Assembly (NCBI GenBank): GCA_021738535.1
Contig: JAIPBU010000031.1
Span: 1-47,938 of the forward strand
DNA from: Bacteroidales bacterium
GTDB taxonomy: Bacteria > Bacteroidota > Bacteroidia > Bacteroidales > VadinHA17
DNA: 47,938 nt
Reading direction: 5' to 3'
Shown here in pieces: positions 47,914-47,938 of this stretch (positions are counted from its first letter, which is position 1; each line of letters opens with the position of its first letter). The notes under the pieces were generated by a model. It saw only the letters and a program-made list of their open reading frames with translations. It had not been told where the DNA came from and searched no databases. The translations under genes and the position numbers were made by a program.

Positions 47914-47938
47914 GTGTCGCTTCTCTCCAACGGGAGCC

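Noticed and set aside
1..47938. CRISPR array
   Set aside because: No set of direct repeats with unique spacers of constant size; the 30-bp repeats are contiguous.
1..47938. Prophage or insertion sequence
   Set aside because: No transposase, integrase or phage structural gene was seen.

Overview
The window reads as a chromosomal segment of a Bacteroidota bacterium, probably class Bacteroidia. The evidence is a type IX secretion (T9SS) type A sorting domain, a TonB-dependent receptor with an N-terminal carboxypeptidase-regulatory-like domain, an S46 dipeptidyl-peptidase, DUF5916 and DUF4412-like proteins, LytS/LytTR pairs with TPR sensors, an FtsX-like permease without a linked ATPase, and general lack of Shine-Dalgarno sequences. 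The genus cannot be fixed from the sequence. A short-Q-loop cytochrome bd oxidase points to microaerobic or facultative life, and the GH31/GH5 pair points to plant-type or mannan-type polysaccharide use.

Layout. 0.1-4.8 kb: a secreted serine hydrolase and an operon of an OmpA-like protein with two tandem DUF4412-like paralogs. 4.9-7.9 kb: a TPR histidine kinase plus LytTR regulator. 8-14 kb: a dihydroorotate-dehydrogenase-like flavoprotein, divergent cydAB, and a TonB-dependent receptor whose stop codon overlaps that of cydB. 14.2-15.8 kb: release factor 3. 16.0-22.8 kb: a compact six-gene minus-strand operon, described below. 22.8-23.5 kb: an intergenic region with tRNA-Cys, a broken tRNA-Cys copy and nested inverted repeats. 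23.5-29 kb: a HemN/HutW-like radical SAM enzyme and a GH31-GH5 lipoprotein pair. 29-37.3 kb: SDR, M28 peptidase, FtsX-like permease, VOC protein and DUF5916 protein. 37.4-39.8 kb: the marC-rnhA-ybaK-like-TSUP operon. 40-44 kb: S46 peptidase, RNase HII and a glycosyltransferase. 44-47.5 kb: a flippase, a T9SS cargo protein and a secreted collagen-like/C1q-like protein. 47.5-47.9 kb: GC-rich repeats and palindromes.

The outstanding feature is the 16.0-22.8 kb operon. In transcription order it encodes a cobalamin-binding protein with the W-x9-EH signature of B12 photoreceptors, a PAS-like histidine kinase, a response regulator whose C-terminal half resembles the KaiC-binding domain of KaiA (the arrangement of KaiA3 from Synechocystis), KaiB, a double-domain KaiC that keeps both autophosphorylation residues, and a REC-PAS-HK-REC hybrid kinase. 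Genes overlap or are separated by at most 25 bp. It looks like a complete Kai-type clock or timer with a built-in candidate light input and two-component output, in a non-cyanobacterial heterotroph. The family assignments of KaiB, KaiC and the B12 domain are firm. The KaiA-like call, the light sensing and any rhythmic behaviour are inference.

The two window edges carry a related 29-nt motif (25 of 29 identical) facing outward, which suggests leader sequences of transcription units lying just outside.
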